NCBI GenBank assembly: GCA_023423975.1
Contig: JAFAEO010000073.1
Coordinates: 481,535-545,534, forward strand
Direction of reading: 5' to 3'
Length of the DNA: 64,000 nucleotides
DNA from: Pseudomonadota bacterium
GTDB lineage: Bacteria; Pseudomonadota; Gammaproteobacteria; Burkholderiales; Burkholderiaceae_B
In this document: positions 1-8,163 of the stretch, piece after piece
Layout of the letters: each line of letters opens with the position of its first letter
Numbering within the stretch: the stretch's first letter is position 1
Translations under genes and position numbers: made by a program
The notes under the pieces: model-generated
The model's input: the letters and a program-made list of their open reading frames with translations, nothing else
The model's database searches: none
What the model was told of the DNA's origin: nothing

Positions 1-815
1 ACCACATGGTCCGAGGCGCTATGGTTGCGCTTATCGACATTTTCTGTGGCGGCCACTGCCTGTAACACGACACTTGAGCCAACAGCCAGGGTTGTTCCAT
101 ATTGATTGGCGATACGCAGGATCTGTCGCCCCACGCTTGCAAGCTGTGTGCTGTCGGAAACATCGAACAGGACGCCTGTATCCATTTTTCCCTGGGTGCT
201 GCCACAGCACTGGATGGCTCTATCCACCAGCGCATCCAACACGGCCGGTTGCTGTTGATATGCCGTATAAGGAATGCTGATGACATCTGCCATGGTCTGC
301 GATTGCAGATGCAATCTCAAGTCTGCTTCATGCATCGGTGTGACCGGATGACATTGCATGGTTGGATGCCGGTCGATACGATGCACCTGGCCACAATCCC
401 CAGCCGCAGCAAAAAGATTGCCAAAACAGCAGTAACGACCAATATCGGGCTGGCCACCTACAAACAATGCAAACGGCGCGTGCACATAGTCGCCCAGGAT
501 ATTGACTGCGGCCCCCAGGCTGCCCGTGTGTGCGGCGCTATCAAAGGTGGAACAACATTTATAATGCAGCACCGGCACCTGCTGATCCCGGAAAAAGCGT
601 CCGATCTTCGGCAAACAGGACTGCATCTGTTGCGGACTCATGCCGCGTGCCGTCCCGGCTATGCCGATGGCCTGCAATGGGCCAATACGCGCCAATTGCG
701 CTTCGGTGGGCACGTCCAGAAACAGTATGCTGCGCAAATTGGCGCGTGCCGCAACGGCCAGCGTATCGGTCGCCCCGGTAAAATCATCGCCATACCAGCC
801 AAACCTCAGGCTCAT
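1..815 (-). CDS. Four-carbon acid sugar kinase family protein (DUF1537, OtnK/OiaK-like), partial
   Basis: A kinase of the DUF1537 family, which phosphorylates oxidised four- and five-carbon sugar acids in the cytoplasm. Reading the reverse strand from the ATG at 815 gives an open frame to base 1 (271 codons), so the C-terminal part lies outside the window. YGDDFTGATD (residues 8-17) is the family hallmark; HYKCCSTFDSA (84-94), VGGQPDIGRY (119-128) and RHPTMQCHPVTPM (149-161) are further conserved blocks. The ATG overlaps the stop of the RuBisCO-like gene as ATGA, implying translational coupling. DUF1537 kinases with RuBisCO-like proteins are known from D-apionate breakdown (3-oxo-isoapionate kinase OiaK); that substrate is an inference here. 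Confidence 0.9.
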   Translation of the reverse strand, partial: MSLRFGWYGDDFTGATDTLAVAARANLRSILFLDVPTEAQLARIGPLQAIGIAGTARGMSPQQMQSCLPKIGRFFRDQQVPVLHYKCCSTFDSAAHTGSLGAAVNILGDYVHAPFALFVGGQPDIGRYCCFGNLFAAAGDCGQVHRIDRHPTMQCHPVTPMHEADLRLHLQSQTMADVISIPYTAYQQQPAVLDALVDRAIQCCGSTQGKMDTGVLFDVSDSTQLASVGRQILRIANQYGTTLAVGSSVVLQAVAATENVDKRNHSASDHV

Positions 816-2086
816 GATTGCTTGTCACCAAAGAACGAGAGGGCCGCCTTCAGCTCGGGCATATTGCAAGCGTAATCTTCCAGCGTGACGCCTTCCTGCT
901 GCGCTGCCCAGGCCTGGCGCAGGCTGACCACACCGGCTGCCGGTCCCATGGGATGGGCAAGGATGCCACCGCCAGACATGAAGAGCAGATCCTGGCTTTG
1001 AATCGACTGCCAGGTCACCGGAACCGTACCCGCCCACTGGCCCGAAGAAAATACCGGCAGCACCCGGTCGTCGACCGTGTCGGACATGCGCGCCAGGGAG
1101 TCGGCTGCTGCACTTACCACCTCACTATCGGGCTGCGAGAATTTGCCCTGCAAGCCATGCACATGCATATGATCCACCCCTGCCAGGCGCCACATCGTCT
1201 GATACGGCTGATACGCCATGCCAAGCAACGGATGCCGCGAAACGGCGCCAAAGCCATTACGATGACCATGGATAGCAAGCGGCGTACTCTTTCTGAGGCT
1301 TTCAATGGCCGAGAACCCGCAATAATTAAGACTGGCCATCACACACGTGCCTTCTTCCTGCGCAACCAAGTCTGCATGACGTCGCATGGAATCCAGATCA
1401 TCGCTGATATTGAATGCCATCATGACTTTTTTGCCGGTGCGCTGTGCATGCTCACGGATGACGGCCATCACCGCAGGAACCCGCTGGGCAAGGGGCGCAT
1501 GGTCAGGATTGGCGCACACTTCATCATCCTTGATGAAATCAACGCCCGCCTCGCACAAGGTCTTTACCAGCGCTGCCGTCTGCGCCGCACTCATGCCTAC
1601 ATTTGGCTTGATAATCGTGCCGATCATAGCGCCGGCAGCCACACCAATGCTGGCACGCGTGCCGGCAATGCCCAGGCCGGGTAAGGCAAACCGCATACGA
1701 AATGAAGCGGGCAGCGTCAGCGACTCAAGACGCAGGCCAGTCACTTCTCCCAAGTCGTAAAGATTGCCCGAGACCGTTGCGGCCAGCGTGGCAAGGTTTG
1801 CGCCAAAGTTGGCTATCGGAAATGAAATATCAATGTGGGCACGACGCCATGGGCCGTTTACATGTCGGCCTTCGAGCCAGGCGTTGGGCAAACTGGGCGC
1901 CTCGCCTGCAGGCAACTCGGTCACCGCGGTTACCATGGCGCGGGCTCGCTCTCGCAACTCATCGGTTTCGCCAGCCACGCGGGTAAAGGTTCCGCAAGAC
2001 TGTTCACCAGCCATAATTTCCGCCACTTTGGCCGGTTCAAACGGCGTTTCCACTACATATCGGGCCTGTACTGCAGTATCGCTCAT
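812..2086 (-). CDS. RuBisCO-like protein (form IV large-subunit homologue)
   Basis: A 424-residue RuBisCO-like protein, probably acting on a phosphorylated 3-oxo sugar acid made by the downstream kinase. The metal-site motif is intact: IKP at Lys160 and FIKDDE with Lys186 (the carbamylated lysine of RuBisCO), Asp188 and Glu189. HGHRNG (273-278) matches the histidine/arginine phosphate-site strand. The loop-6 region reads SSGQWAGTVPVTW and I see no lysine like the carboxylase Lys334, so CO2 fixation is not expected. Known RuBisCO-like proteins of apionate pathways are 3-oxo-isoapionate-4-phosphate decarboxylase and transcarboxylase/hydrolase; which reaction applies cannot be told from motifs. 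It overlaps the VOC gene upstream and the kinase downstream by 4 bases each. Confidence 0.93.
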   Translation of the reverse strand: MSDTAVQARYVVETPFEPAKVAEIMAGEQSCGTFTRVAGETDELRERARAMVTAVTELPAGEAPSLPNAWLEGRHVNGPWRRAHIDISFPIANFGANLATLAATVSGNLYDLGEVTGLRLESLTLPASFRMRFALPGLGIAGTRASIGVAAGAMIGTIIKPNVGMSAAQTAALVKTLCEAGVDFIKDDEVCANPDHAPLAQRVPAVMAVIREHAQRTGKKVMMAFNISDDLDSMRRHADLVAQEEGTCVMASLNYCGFSAIESLRKSTPLAIHGHRNGFGAVSRHPLLGMAYQPYQTMWRLAGVDHMHVHGLQGKFSQPDSEVVSAAADSLARMSDTVDDRVLPVFSSGQWAGTVPVTWQSIQSQDLLFMSGGGILAHPMGPAAGVVSLRQAWAAQQEGVTLEDYACNMPELKAALSFFGDKQS

Positions 2087-2622
2087 AATGTATCCAGATC
2101 GGGAAACGGCCGGATGGCCTGTTGGCCATTCCAGCCTTCCGACGTCGAACGAATCAGGTCAAACAAACGTCCCTTGGGGCCGGCCACTTCCGACAGTTCG
2201 ATAACTGTGCCCGGATGATACTCCGTATCGAAATAGATGAACCTGCCCTGCTCGCCAACCTCGCCGCTCATGCGTGGCTTAAAGCCCTGCTTGAGCAACC
2301 GCTCAAGATCGGCATCATATTGCTCAGTCCAGTAAGCAACATGCTGCAGACCGGTGCGGCCCGCCTGCAGGAAATCGCGGTACATTGACGGAACATCGTT
2401 GCGCGTCTGTATCAGTTCCACCTGCACGAAGCCAGAATTGGCCAGTGCGACTGAATTATGCGGCTCGTAGGTCTGGCCGTCATATTGATAGTTGCGGATC
2501 GGCACCTTGGGGTTGTAATACCAGGGACCCACGCCCAGCGTGTTGCTCCAGTAAGCCATTGCCGCTTCGATATCGTCGACAACATATCCCAGCTGACGAA
2601 TTTCGCCAAAGAATGTACTCAT
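2083..2622 (-). CDS. VOC/glyoxalase-fold family protein of the RuBisCO-like cluster
   Basis: A 179-residue vicinal-oxygen-chelate protein with two beta-alpha-beta-beta-beta modules (about residues 6-72 and 90-150). The expected metal positions read Gln10 (in GEIRQLGYVV), Glu69, His94 (in GLQHVAYW) and Glu142 (in VIELSE), so a His/Glu site is largely kept but the first histidine is a glutamine, as in some glyoxalases and epimerases. It overlaps the RuBisCO-like gene by 4 bases and follows the TRAP permease by 72 bases, so it belongs to the pathway. Its step is unknown; isomerisation or epimerisation of an enolisable sugar-acid intermediate would suit the fold, but that is a guess. Confidence 0.88.
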   Translation of the reverse strand: MSTFFGEIRQLGYVVDDIEAAMAYWSNTLGVGPWYYNPKVPIRNYQYDGQTYEPHNSVALANSGFVQVELIQTRNDVPSMYRDFLQAGRTGLQHVAYWTEQYDADLERLLKQGFKPRMSGEVGEQGRFIYFDTEYHPGTVIELSEVAGPKGRLFDLIRSTSEGWNGQQAIRPFPDLDTL

Positions 2623-2694
2623 ATTGTGTTCCAGCTATTTGATAAAAATGATGCCTGCTGCAACAGGCACCATGAACCTGTATGACGAAATGAT

Positions 2695-4596
2695 TTATTT
2701 GATAAAACCGGTGGAAATCCAGGGAACAAATGTCACGATCATCAACCCCACAAACAGCGCGACAACATAACCCCAGATATAGCGCATGCCTTCAGACGGA
2801 TTGACCTTGCCGATTGCGCACGCGCCGTAATAACCCACTCCGAATGGCGGAGCGAACAGCCCGATACCCATTGCAAAAATGACAACGATCGAATAGTGCA
2901 CATCATGAATATCCAGAGCCCGAGCGACCGGAAAGAGCAATGGCCCGAAAAGGACGATGGCCGGAATCCCTTCCAGAATGCTTCCCAATATGATGAACGC
3001 AAATACCGAGATGATCAGAAAGCCATAACCGCCGCCTGGCACGTTTGCCATGAGCGCCGCCAGGTCACTGGAAAAGCCAGATTGAGTGAGCGCCCAGGCC
3101 ATGGCCGTTGCACAGCCAATAATCAGCATGATCGCGCCTGACAGCGTTGCCGTTTCCACCAGAATAGGCGCCACGCGCTTCCAGTCAAATTGCCGGTAAA
3201 CCAGCAGCCCCAGAAGGATGGAGTACACCACCCCAATGGTAGAGACTTCAGTTGCTGTTGCAATACCCTCGACCACCGCAGCCCGGATAACAAACGGCAA
3301 CGAGATGGCAGGCAAGGCAATCAGAAGAAAACGAAAAATATCACGCTTGGGTACTTTTGCAACCTTTGACAAATCTTCGTGGCGATAGCGCCAGCCGACC
3401 ACAACACACAGACACAAGCCCAGAACAACAGCCGGCAATATGCCACCGGTAAACAGCGCGGCAATGGATACGCCGGTAACCGAGCCTATGGTGATCAGCA
3501 CAATAGATGGCGGAATGGTCTCGGTCTGCGCGCCCGTTGCCGAAAGCAATGCAACAAGTTCACCCTTTTTGGCGCCACGCTTTTCCATTTCGGGAAACAA
3601 TACCGGCGTGATGGCGGCCATATCTGCAATCTTGGAACCGGAAATACCGGAAACCAGATACATGGCACCAATCAATACATAAGAGAGGCCACCACGAACA
3701 TGCCCCAGGCAGCTGGCCAGGAACTGAATCATGGCCCGAGCCATTCCCGTCATCTCTATGAGTGCGCCCAGGAAGATGAAAAGCGGGACAGCCAGCAGAA
3801 TCAGATGAGACATGCCTTCGTTCAAACGTCCCACCATCACGACAATGGGGGTCTGGGTCGTTAGCGTGAGATAACCGAAAGTAGCCAGCGCAAAGGAAAA
3901 GGCAATCGGCACGCCGGAAAAGACGCAAGCGGCCACCACAAAGACAAAGAAAATCACCAGATTGAATTTTCCTAGCCCCATTAGCACGGGATGCGCCATC
4001 CAGAACACGCCCAGTAATGCCAATGTAACGCCCAGGCTAATCCACAATTGCTTGCGATCGGCCGTCATGACCATGCGAAAAACCGACGTCAGGATCATGA
4101 GTGCAATACCCACTGGTAATGCGGCTGCGTGCCATGCATTACTGATTTCCAGCGCCGGAGTCACAATATAGGATTCTTCGTAGGCATATTCGAATGCCGG
4201 ATAAAGAAACAGCGCCAGGAACGCCAGTGATGCGGACGAAGCAAAACCTTCGAGCAACAGGCGCCGATCGGGGGAAACGCGGTCAATAAAGGCGGTCATG
4301 CGCATGTGCTGCCCGCGCCGCAACGCGATGACCGCACCCAGCATGGACAGCCAGAGAAACAGAATCGACGCCAGTTCATCGGTCCACACCAATGGCACAT
4401 GCAATACGTACCTTGCTGCGACACCTGAAAACAGAATTACAACTTCCAGGATGATCAGCATTACCGCGACCAGCTCAATACTGCGGCCAAGCGCATTATC
4501 GGCCGCGTGAACCAGCTTGCCGGCGCCGGAAACAGGGGTTGTAGCGGGCGTTTTCATCGCCATCGCAGAGTCGGTCATCATTGCAGTTTCCATCAC
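2695..4596 (-). CDS. TRAP transporter permease, fused small (DctQ) and large (DctM) subunits
   Basis: The inner-membrane part of a sodium- or proton-driven TRAP importer. One 633-residue protein carries a four-helix DctQ-like domain (about 33-190, with VWTDELASILFLWLSMLGA) and then the DctM domain (about 200-633), whose hallmarks are GISGSKIADMAAITPVLFPE and the TGAQTETIPPS hairpin region. Separate genes are commoner; fusions of this type are known. Translation may begin at the GTG at 4596 or the ATG at 4593. The stop codon of the binding-protein gene is only 1-4 bases upstream, so the two are co-transcribed. The likely cargo is the sugar acid degraded by the RuBisCO-like and kinase genes downstream. 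Confidence 0.95.
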   Translation of the reverse strand: MMETAMMTDSAMAMKTPATTPVSGAGKLVHAADNALGRSIELVAVMLIILEVVILFSGVAARYVLHVPLVWTDELASILFLWLSMLGAVIALRRGQHMRMTAFIDRVSPDRRLLLEGFASSASLAFLALFLYPAFEYAYEESYIVTPALEISNAWHAAALPVGIALMILTSVFRMVMTADRKQLWISLGVTLALLGVFWMAHPVLMGLGKFNLVIFFVFVVAACVFSGVPIAFSFALATFGYLTLTTQTPIVVMVGRLNEGMSHLILLAVPLFIFLGALIEMTGMARAMIQFLASCLGHVRGGLSYVLIGAMYLVSGISGSKIADMAAITPVLFPEMEKRGAKKGELVALLSATGAQTETIPPSIVLITIGSVTGVSIAALFTGGILPAVVLGLCLCVVVGWRYRHEDLSKVAKVPKRDIFRFLLIALPAISLPFVIRAAVVEGIATATEVSTIGVVYSILLGLLVYRQFDWKRVAPILVETATLSGAIMLIIGCATAMAWALTQSGFSSDLAALMANVPGGGYGFLIISVFAFIILGSILEGIPAIVLFGPLLFPVARALDIHDVHYSIVVIFAMGIGLFAPPFGVGYYGACAIGKVNPSEGMRYIWGYVVALFVGLMIVTFVPWISTGFIK

Positions 4597-4597
4597 A

Positions 4598-5617
4598 CTA
4601 AACCAGTTTGCCTACCGAGGCCTCAAGCGCAGACCAGGCTTCGTCGCCAAAACGGCCCTTCCACTCTTTGTAAAAACCGGTATCGCGCAGTGCAGCCCGG
4701 AATGTGTCGGGCGTCGGCGCATTGAAAGCCAGCCCTTTGGCTTGCAATTCGCTCTGCACCGAATCATTGAGCTTTCGGATATCTTCGCGCTGACGCATAC
4801 CCGCGCCGTTAATACCATCGGCAACGATTTTCTTCAGATCATCGGGCAATCGATCCCATGCCGCACCATTGGCAATAAACCAGAAACCATCCCAAATGTG
4901 ATTGGTCTGGGAGCAATATTTTTGTACTTCATACAGTTTTGCCACCTGGATGATGGGCAACGGATTTTCCTGAGCATCCACAATCTTGGTCTGCAAAGAC
5001 GAATACACTTCGCTGAACTGCAGGCTTGTCGGGGCGGCACCCAGACCTTTGAACATGGAAATAGACAACGGACTGACCGGCACGCGGATTTTCAGATCTT
5101 CCAGATCGGACGCCTGCTGTATCGGTCCCTTGCTGCTGGTCATCTGACGAAAGCCGTTGTCCCACATTTTGTCAAAGGCATACAGACGTATTTTGCGGAT
5201 AGACGCCCGTACATGCGCACCCAGATCGCCATCCATCGCTTTCCATACCTGGGCATAATCACTGAAAGCAAAACCCAGCGCATTAATAGCTGCGACCGGC
5301 ACCAGCGTGGCAATCACAAGTGAAGACGGCGTAAAGAACTGAATGCCGCCGGATCGTACCTGCGACAGCATATCGGTATCGCCGCCGAGCTGATTATTGG
5401 GGAAAATGGCGATATCGACCCGTCCGCCGGATTTTTCACGGATTTCATCGGCCGCTTCCTTGGCGCGAATATTCAAGGGATGAGACAGCGGAAGGTTGTT
5501 GCCATACTTATAGGAAAATTCGGCAGCACGTGCTATCTGTGGCAGCGCACTGACAACACCTGCCAGCGGCACGGCGGACAGGGTGCGCAGCATGCTGCGG
5601 CGAGAATACTTCTGCAT
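4598..5617 (-). CDS. TRAP transporter substrate-binding protein (DctP family)
   Basis: The periplasmic receptor of the TRAP system, 339 residues. The N-terminus has a twin-arginine-like motif (SRRSMLR) followed by a hydrophobic stretch and ARA-AEF, a likely signal-peptidase site near residue 31. The mature part shows DLKIRVP with Arg178, the arginine that binds the ligand carboxylate in DctP proteins, and EVYSSLQTKIVDAQENPL with the conserved NP. It is the first gene of a cluster running DctP, DctQM, VOC, RuBisCO-like, kinase. The 111 bases between its start and the divergent LacI gene hold two copies of a 22-base element that are probable operators. Confidence 0.95.
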   Translation of the reverse strand: MQKYSRRSMLRTLSAVPLAGVVSALPQIARAAEFSYKYGNNLPLSHPLNIRAKEAADEIREKSGGRVDIAIFPNNQLGGDTDMLSQVRSGGIQFFTPSSLVIATLVPVAAINALGFAFSDYAQVWKAMDGDLGAHVRASIRKIRLYAFDKMWDNGFRQMTSSKGPIQQASDLEDLKIRVPVSPLSISMFKGLGAAPTSLQFSEVYSSLQTKIVDAQENPLPIIQVAKLYEVQKYCSQTNHIWDGFWFIANGAAWDRLPDDLKKIVADGINGAGMRQREDIRKLNDSVQSELQAKGLAFNAPTPDTFRAALRDTGFYKEWKGRFGDEAWSALEASVGKLV

Positions 5618-5632
5618 ATTTGTCTCCAGACG

Positions 5633-5728
5633 TTAAATGATGTTTTTTGATTTTATTATTTTTCTAACCGCAACGATATAGTGATAATATACCAGCGTCA
5701 ATCAAATTAAATGATGGTTTTTGATGTA
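5633..5728. promoter_or_regulatory. Twin direct-repeat operator between TRAP operon and LacI gene
   Basis: Two near-identical 22-base elements lie at 5633-5654 and 5707-5728. Both read TTAAATGATG, then T or G, then TTTTTGAT, and they match at 19 of 22 positions. Their starts are 74 bases apart, about seven helical turns, which suits a LacI-type tetramer bridging two sites. The left copy falls in the leader of the TRAP operon; the right copy reaches the start of the LacI gene. Sequence between them (around GATAATATACC) is AT-rich enough to hold both promoters. Operator function is inferred from position and repetition. Confidence 0.6.
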
Positions 5729-6775
5729 ATGAAAAACTCTGATAAAGCCGCAAGCAGGGCCAATATTGCAGATATTGCCAAACTGGCTAATGTGTCCACT
5801 GCCACGGTAGACCGCGTACTGAACCACCGGTCGGGTGTGCGCGAGGCCACAGTCCAGCGCGTACTGCGCGCCGCTGCCGAGCTTGCCTATCTGCCGGAAA
5901 ATGATCTGTATGCGGCACTTACACCCAGCGCCATGCGTATTTCATTTGTGCTTCCCAAAGGCACCAACCGCTTTATCAGGATGCTGGGCGACACCATCAC
6001 TTACTCCCAGGACAGCTGGACGCCCTATAACGTGAAATGCAGAGTCGACTATGTGGAAGGCTTCAATCCCGAGGCCCTTGCCACAAGCCTGAAAAAGCAG
6101 GCAGAGCGCGCTGACGCCGTGGCCTGCATGGCCATTGAACACCCCTTGGTGCGCGACGCCATCGAGGAACTGGTCGATAAGGGCAAACATGTGATAACGC
6201 TGATTACCGATATTTCCAATACGCGCCGCGCCGCCTATATCGGCCTGGACAACCGTGCCGCGGGCCGTACTGCGGCGTACCTGATTGCCCGCTTTATTGG
6301 CGCACGGCCGGCCAAGGTTGCCATGATCGCCGGCAGCCTGAGCTATCGCGCTCACGAGGAGCGTGAAATGGGTTTTCTGTATATGTTCAAGGAGCTGTTT
6401 CCCACCGTTGAAGTAGTAGGATTGCGCGAAGGCCTCGATAGTGCCGAAGAAAATTATCGGCTCACGCGGCAACTGCTGGAGCAATCACCGGATTTGGCTG
6501 GCATCTACAATATCGGCGGCGCGTCTGACGGTGTGGCCAAAGCGCTCAAGGAAGCAGGCCTGGCGCACAAAGTGGTGTTTATCGGTCATGGACTCACACC
6601 CGATACCCGCGCCCTGCTGATCGACGGAACCATGGATGCCGTCATTACACAGAATCCACAGTCCTCTACCATGAACTGTATCCGCATCTTTGCCAATCTG
6701 CGTGATCGACGGCCGGTAATGAGCGGCATCGACCCCGTGCAAAGCCAGATTATTTTCCGGGAAAACCTGCCCTGA
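5729..6775 (+). CDS. LacI-family transcriptional regulator
   Basis: A LacI/GalR repressor of about 348 residues. The N-terminal HTH reads NIADIAKLANVSTATVDRVLN (HTH about 12-33) with the hinge helix after it; the rest is a periplasmic-binding-protein-like sensor (for example AYIGLDNRAAGRTAAYL and KVAMIAGSLSYRAH). Upstream in-frame ATGs at 5711 and 5714 lie inside the right-hand operator repeat, so I prefer the ATG at 5729; no clear ribosome site decides it. It is divergent from the TRAP/RuBisCO-like operon and is its likely local regulator, with a sugar acid or pathway intermediate as effector. Confidence 0.92.
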   Translation: MKNSDKAASRANIADIAKLANVSTATVDRVLNHRSGVREATVQRVLRAAAELAYLPENDLYAALTPSAMRISFVLPKGTNRFIRMLGDTITYSQDSWTPYNVKCRVDYVEGFNPEALATSLKKQAERADAVACMAIEHPLVRDAIEELVDKGKHVITLITDISNTRRAAYIGLDNRAAGRTAAYLIARFIGARPAKVAMIAGSLSYRAHEEREMGFLYMFKELFPTVEVVGLREGLDSAEENYRLTRQLLEQSPDLAGIYNIGGASDGVAKALKEAGLAHKVVFIGHGLTPDTRALLIDGTMDAVITQNPQSSTMNCIRIFANLRDRRPVMSGIDPVQSQIIFRENLP

Positions 6776-6812
6776 TCGCGCCGCTGCACACAAGTTTGCT
6801 GCCCGCCCTGCC

Positions 6813-6834
6813 ATCTATTGCATCTGCAATAGAT
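6813..6834. terminator. Perfect 22-base inverted repeat between convergent genes
   Basis: ATCTATTGCA, two bases, then TGCAATAGAT: ten-base arms without mismatch. It sits between the stop of the LacI gene (6775) and the convergent CMD-family gene (stop at 6851). Position suggests a shared bidirectional terminator, although no T-run follows on either strand; a protein-binding dyad is the alternative. Confidence 0.45.
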
Positions 6835-6850
6835 CGCCCTCCTGGCAACG

Positions 6851-7426
6851 CTACACGGCAGGCATGGTGACAAGCGGCTTGGCCGAAGAGTCAGGAACCG
6901 GTGTTCTGGCTACATTCATGACCATGGAAAGCAGCGAATAATAGCCATTGATGCCGACAAGATCCATCACCCCCTGCTCGCCAAACTGCTGCAACGCGCG
7001 CTCATAGGTGTGATCGCATACCGACTGATTGCGAAACAGCTCGGTCGAGAATGCATAAAGTATCGCCTCGTCCTCAGCCAGGCCATCAGGCTTGCGGCCT
7101 TCGCGAATGGCCTCGATCGTTTGTTCGGATACGCCTTCACGCAACGCTATCGGCGCATGAATCGCCCACTCGACCTGCTGGGACCATTGCCGCGAGGTAA
7201 TCAGGATCGCCAGCTCCGACAGGCGCTGCCCCAGGGCGCTGCGATACCGCAGGTACTCGCCCATACGACTGGCGTGGGCCATGAGTTCAGGGCTGCGCAT
7301 CAAGGGAATGAAAGGCGACAAAAGTCCGCCGCGCGGGCCGTTGATAATTTCCTGGGCATACTGTTTCTGATCGGCACCCCAGGTTTCTGGTGCGAGGGGC
7401 GGAAGGCGGTCCGGATGCTGGTTCAT
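6851..7426 (-). CDS. Carboxymuconolactone decarboxylase (CMD) family protein
   Basis: A small all-helical protein of about 191 residues in the CMD/AhpD superfamily. Recognisable parts are LRYRSALGQRLSELAILITS and QQVEWAIHAPIALREGVS, followed by DEAILYAFSTELFRN. The AhpD redox pair CxxC is absent from the core helix, so a peroxidase role is unlikely and a lyase or decarboxylase-like role is more plausible. I start it at the ATG at 7426; a longer frame reaches 7477. It lies 160 bases downstream of the tartrate dehydratase beta gene on the same strand, so it could be an extra gene of that operon or separately expressed. The substrate is unknown. Confidence 0.85.
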   Translation of the reverse strand: MNQHPDRLPPLAPETWGADQKQYAQEIINGPRGGLLSPFIPLMRSPELMAHASRMGEYLRYRSALGQRLSELAILITSRQWSQQVEWAIHAPIALREGVSEQTIEAIREGRKPDGLAEDEAILYAFSTELFRNQSVCDHTYERALQQFGEQGVMDLVGINGYYSLLSMVMNVARTPVPDSSAKPLVTMPAV

Positions 7427-7586
7427 AATGGCTCTACAGTTGAAATAAAGAGAATTGGCGAAGTACAGATTCTGCAACTATACCAATTCCCTTATCCCAA
7501 CAACAGCGCAGTCGGCATACTGGCTGGTTAATCGTATAAAACCGCAGGCAACAAAATCGGTGCTTGCCGATGAAAGATCACAGTCT

Positions 7587-8150
7587 TCACGCGTTGAGCA
7601 GCTTACGATACTTTTCCACTTCCTGCTCATAAAGATCGCCGCCCTGAGTATCGTTCGTCACCAGCAGGGGGAAGTTTTCTATTTCCAGGCGCTGAATCGC
7701 TTCGGTCTTAAGATCTTCATACGCGACAATTTCCGCTTTCCTGATACAGGCAAACAGGGTTGCAGAAATGCCGCCAATGGCAGAGAACGAGACTGCATTA
7801 AAATCGATGCAGGCCTGGCGAATCTCTTTTGCACGATTTCCTTTCCCAATGGCAGCCTTGACCCCATATTCAAATAATTTCGGTGTATAGGGATCCATTC
7901 GGTAAGACGACGTTGGCGCCACCACCCCAATGACATGGTCCGGTTTGGTCGGCCCGGGCCCGCCGTAAAAAACAACCTGCCCTTGCAAATCCACCGGCAG
8001 AGGTTTGCCCTGATCAAGCAGAGCAATAAGCCGCTTATGCGCAGCATCGCGCGCCATATAAATTATGCCGCTCAGATATACTTCATCGCCAACCCTGAGC
8101 TGGCTGATTTGCTCGTCGGACATAGGCATTGTCAGATGATAGGTTTTCAT
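7587..8150 (-). CDS. ttdB: L-tartrate dehydratase / class I fumarase beta subunit
   Basis: The small subunit (187 residues) of an iron-sulphur hydro-lyase that turns L-tartrate into oxaloacetate or interconverts fumarate and malate. Typical blocks are VGDEVYLSGIIYMARDAAH, GQVVFYGGPGPTKP, TSSYRMDPYTPKLFEYGVKA and IGKGN. The ATG at 8150 has a good ribosome site (GGAAGGG six bases upstream), whereas the longer frame to 8300 overlaps the alpha gene and has none. The alpha gene ends 13 bases upstream, so the two are one transcript. Neighbouring D-tartrate dehydratase and a Bug receptor favour tartrate over fumarate; fumarase activity remains possible. Confidence 0.9.
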   Translation of the reverse strand: MKTYHLTMPMSDEQISQLRVGDEVYLSGIIYMARDAAHKRLIALLDQGKPLPVDLQGQVVFYGGPGPTKPDHVIGVVAPTSSYRMDPYTPKLFEYGVKAAIGKGNRAKEIRQACIDFNAVSFSAIGGISATLFACIRKAEIVAYEDLKTEAIQRLEIENFPLLVTNDTQGGDLYEQEVEKYRKLLNA

Positions 8151-8163
8151 TACATCCCTTCCT

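Noticed and set aside
102..875. Forward open frame of 257 codons over the kinase and RuBisCO-like genes
   Set aside because: It is antisense to the DUF1537 kinase frame, which shows clear family motifs; the forward product has none.
818..1684. Forward open frame of 288 codons
   Set aside because: Antisense to the RuBisCO-like gene; composition rich in His, Arg and Cys is typical of a shadow frame.
812..2086. True CO2-fixing RuBisCO
   Set aside because: Loop 6 lacks the carboxylase lysine, no small subunit or phosphoribulokinase gene is near, and a sugar-acid kinase is coupled to it.
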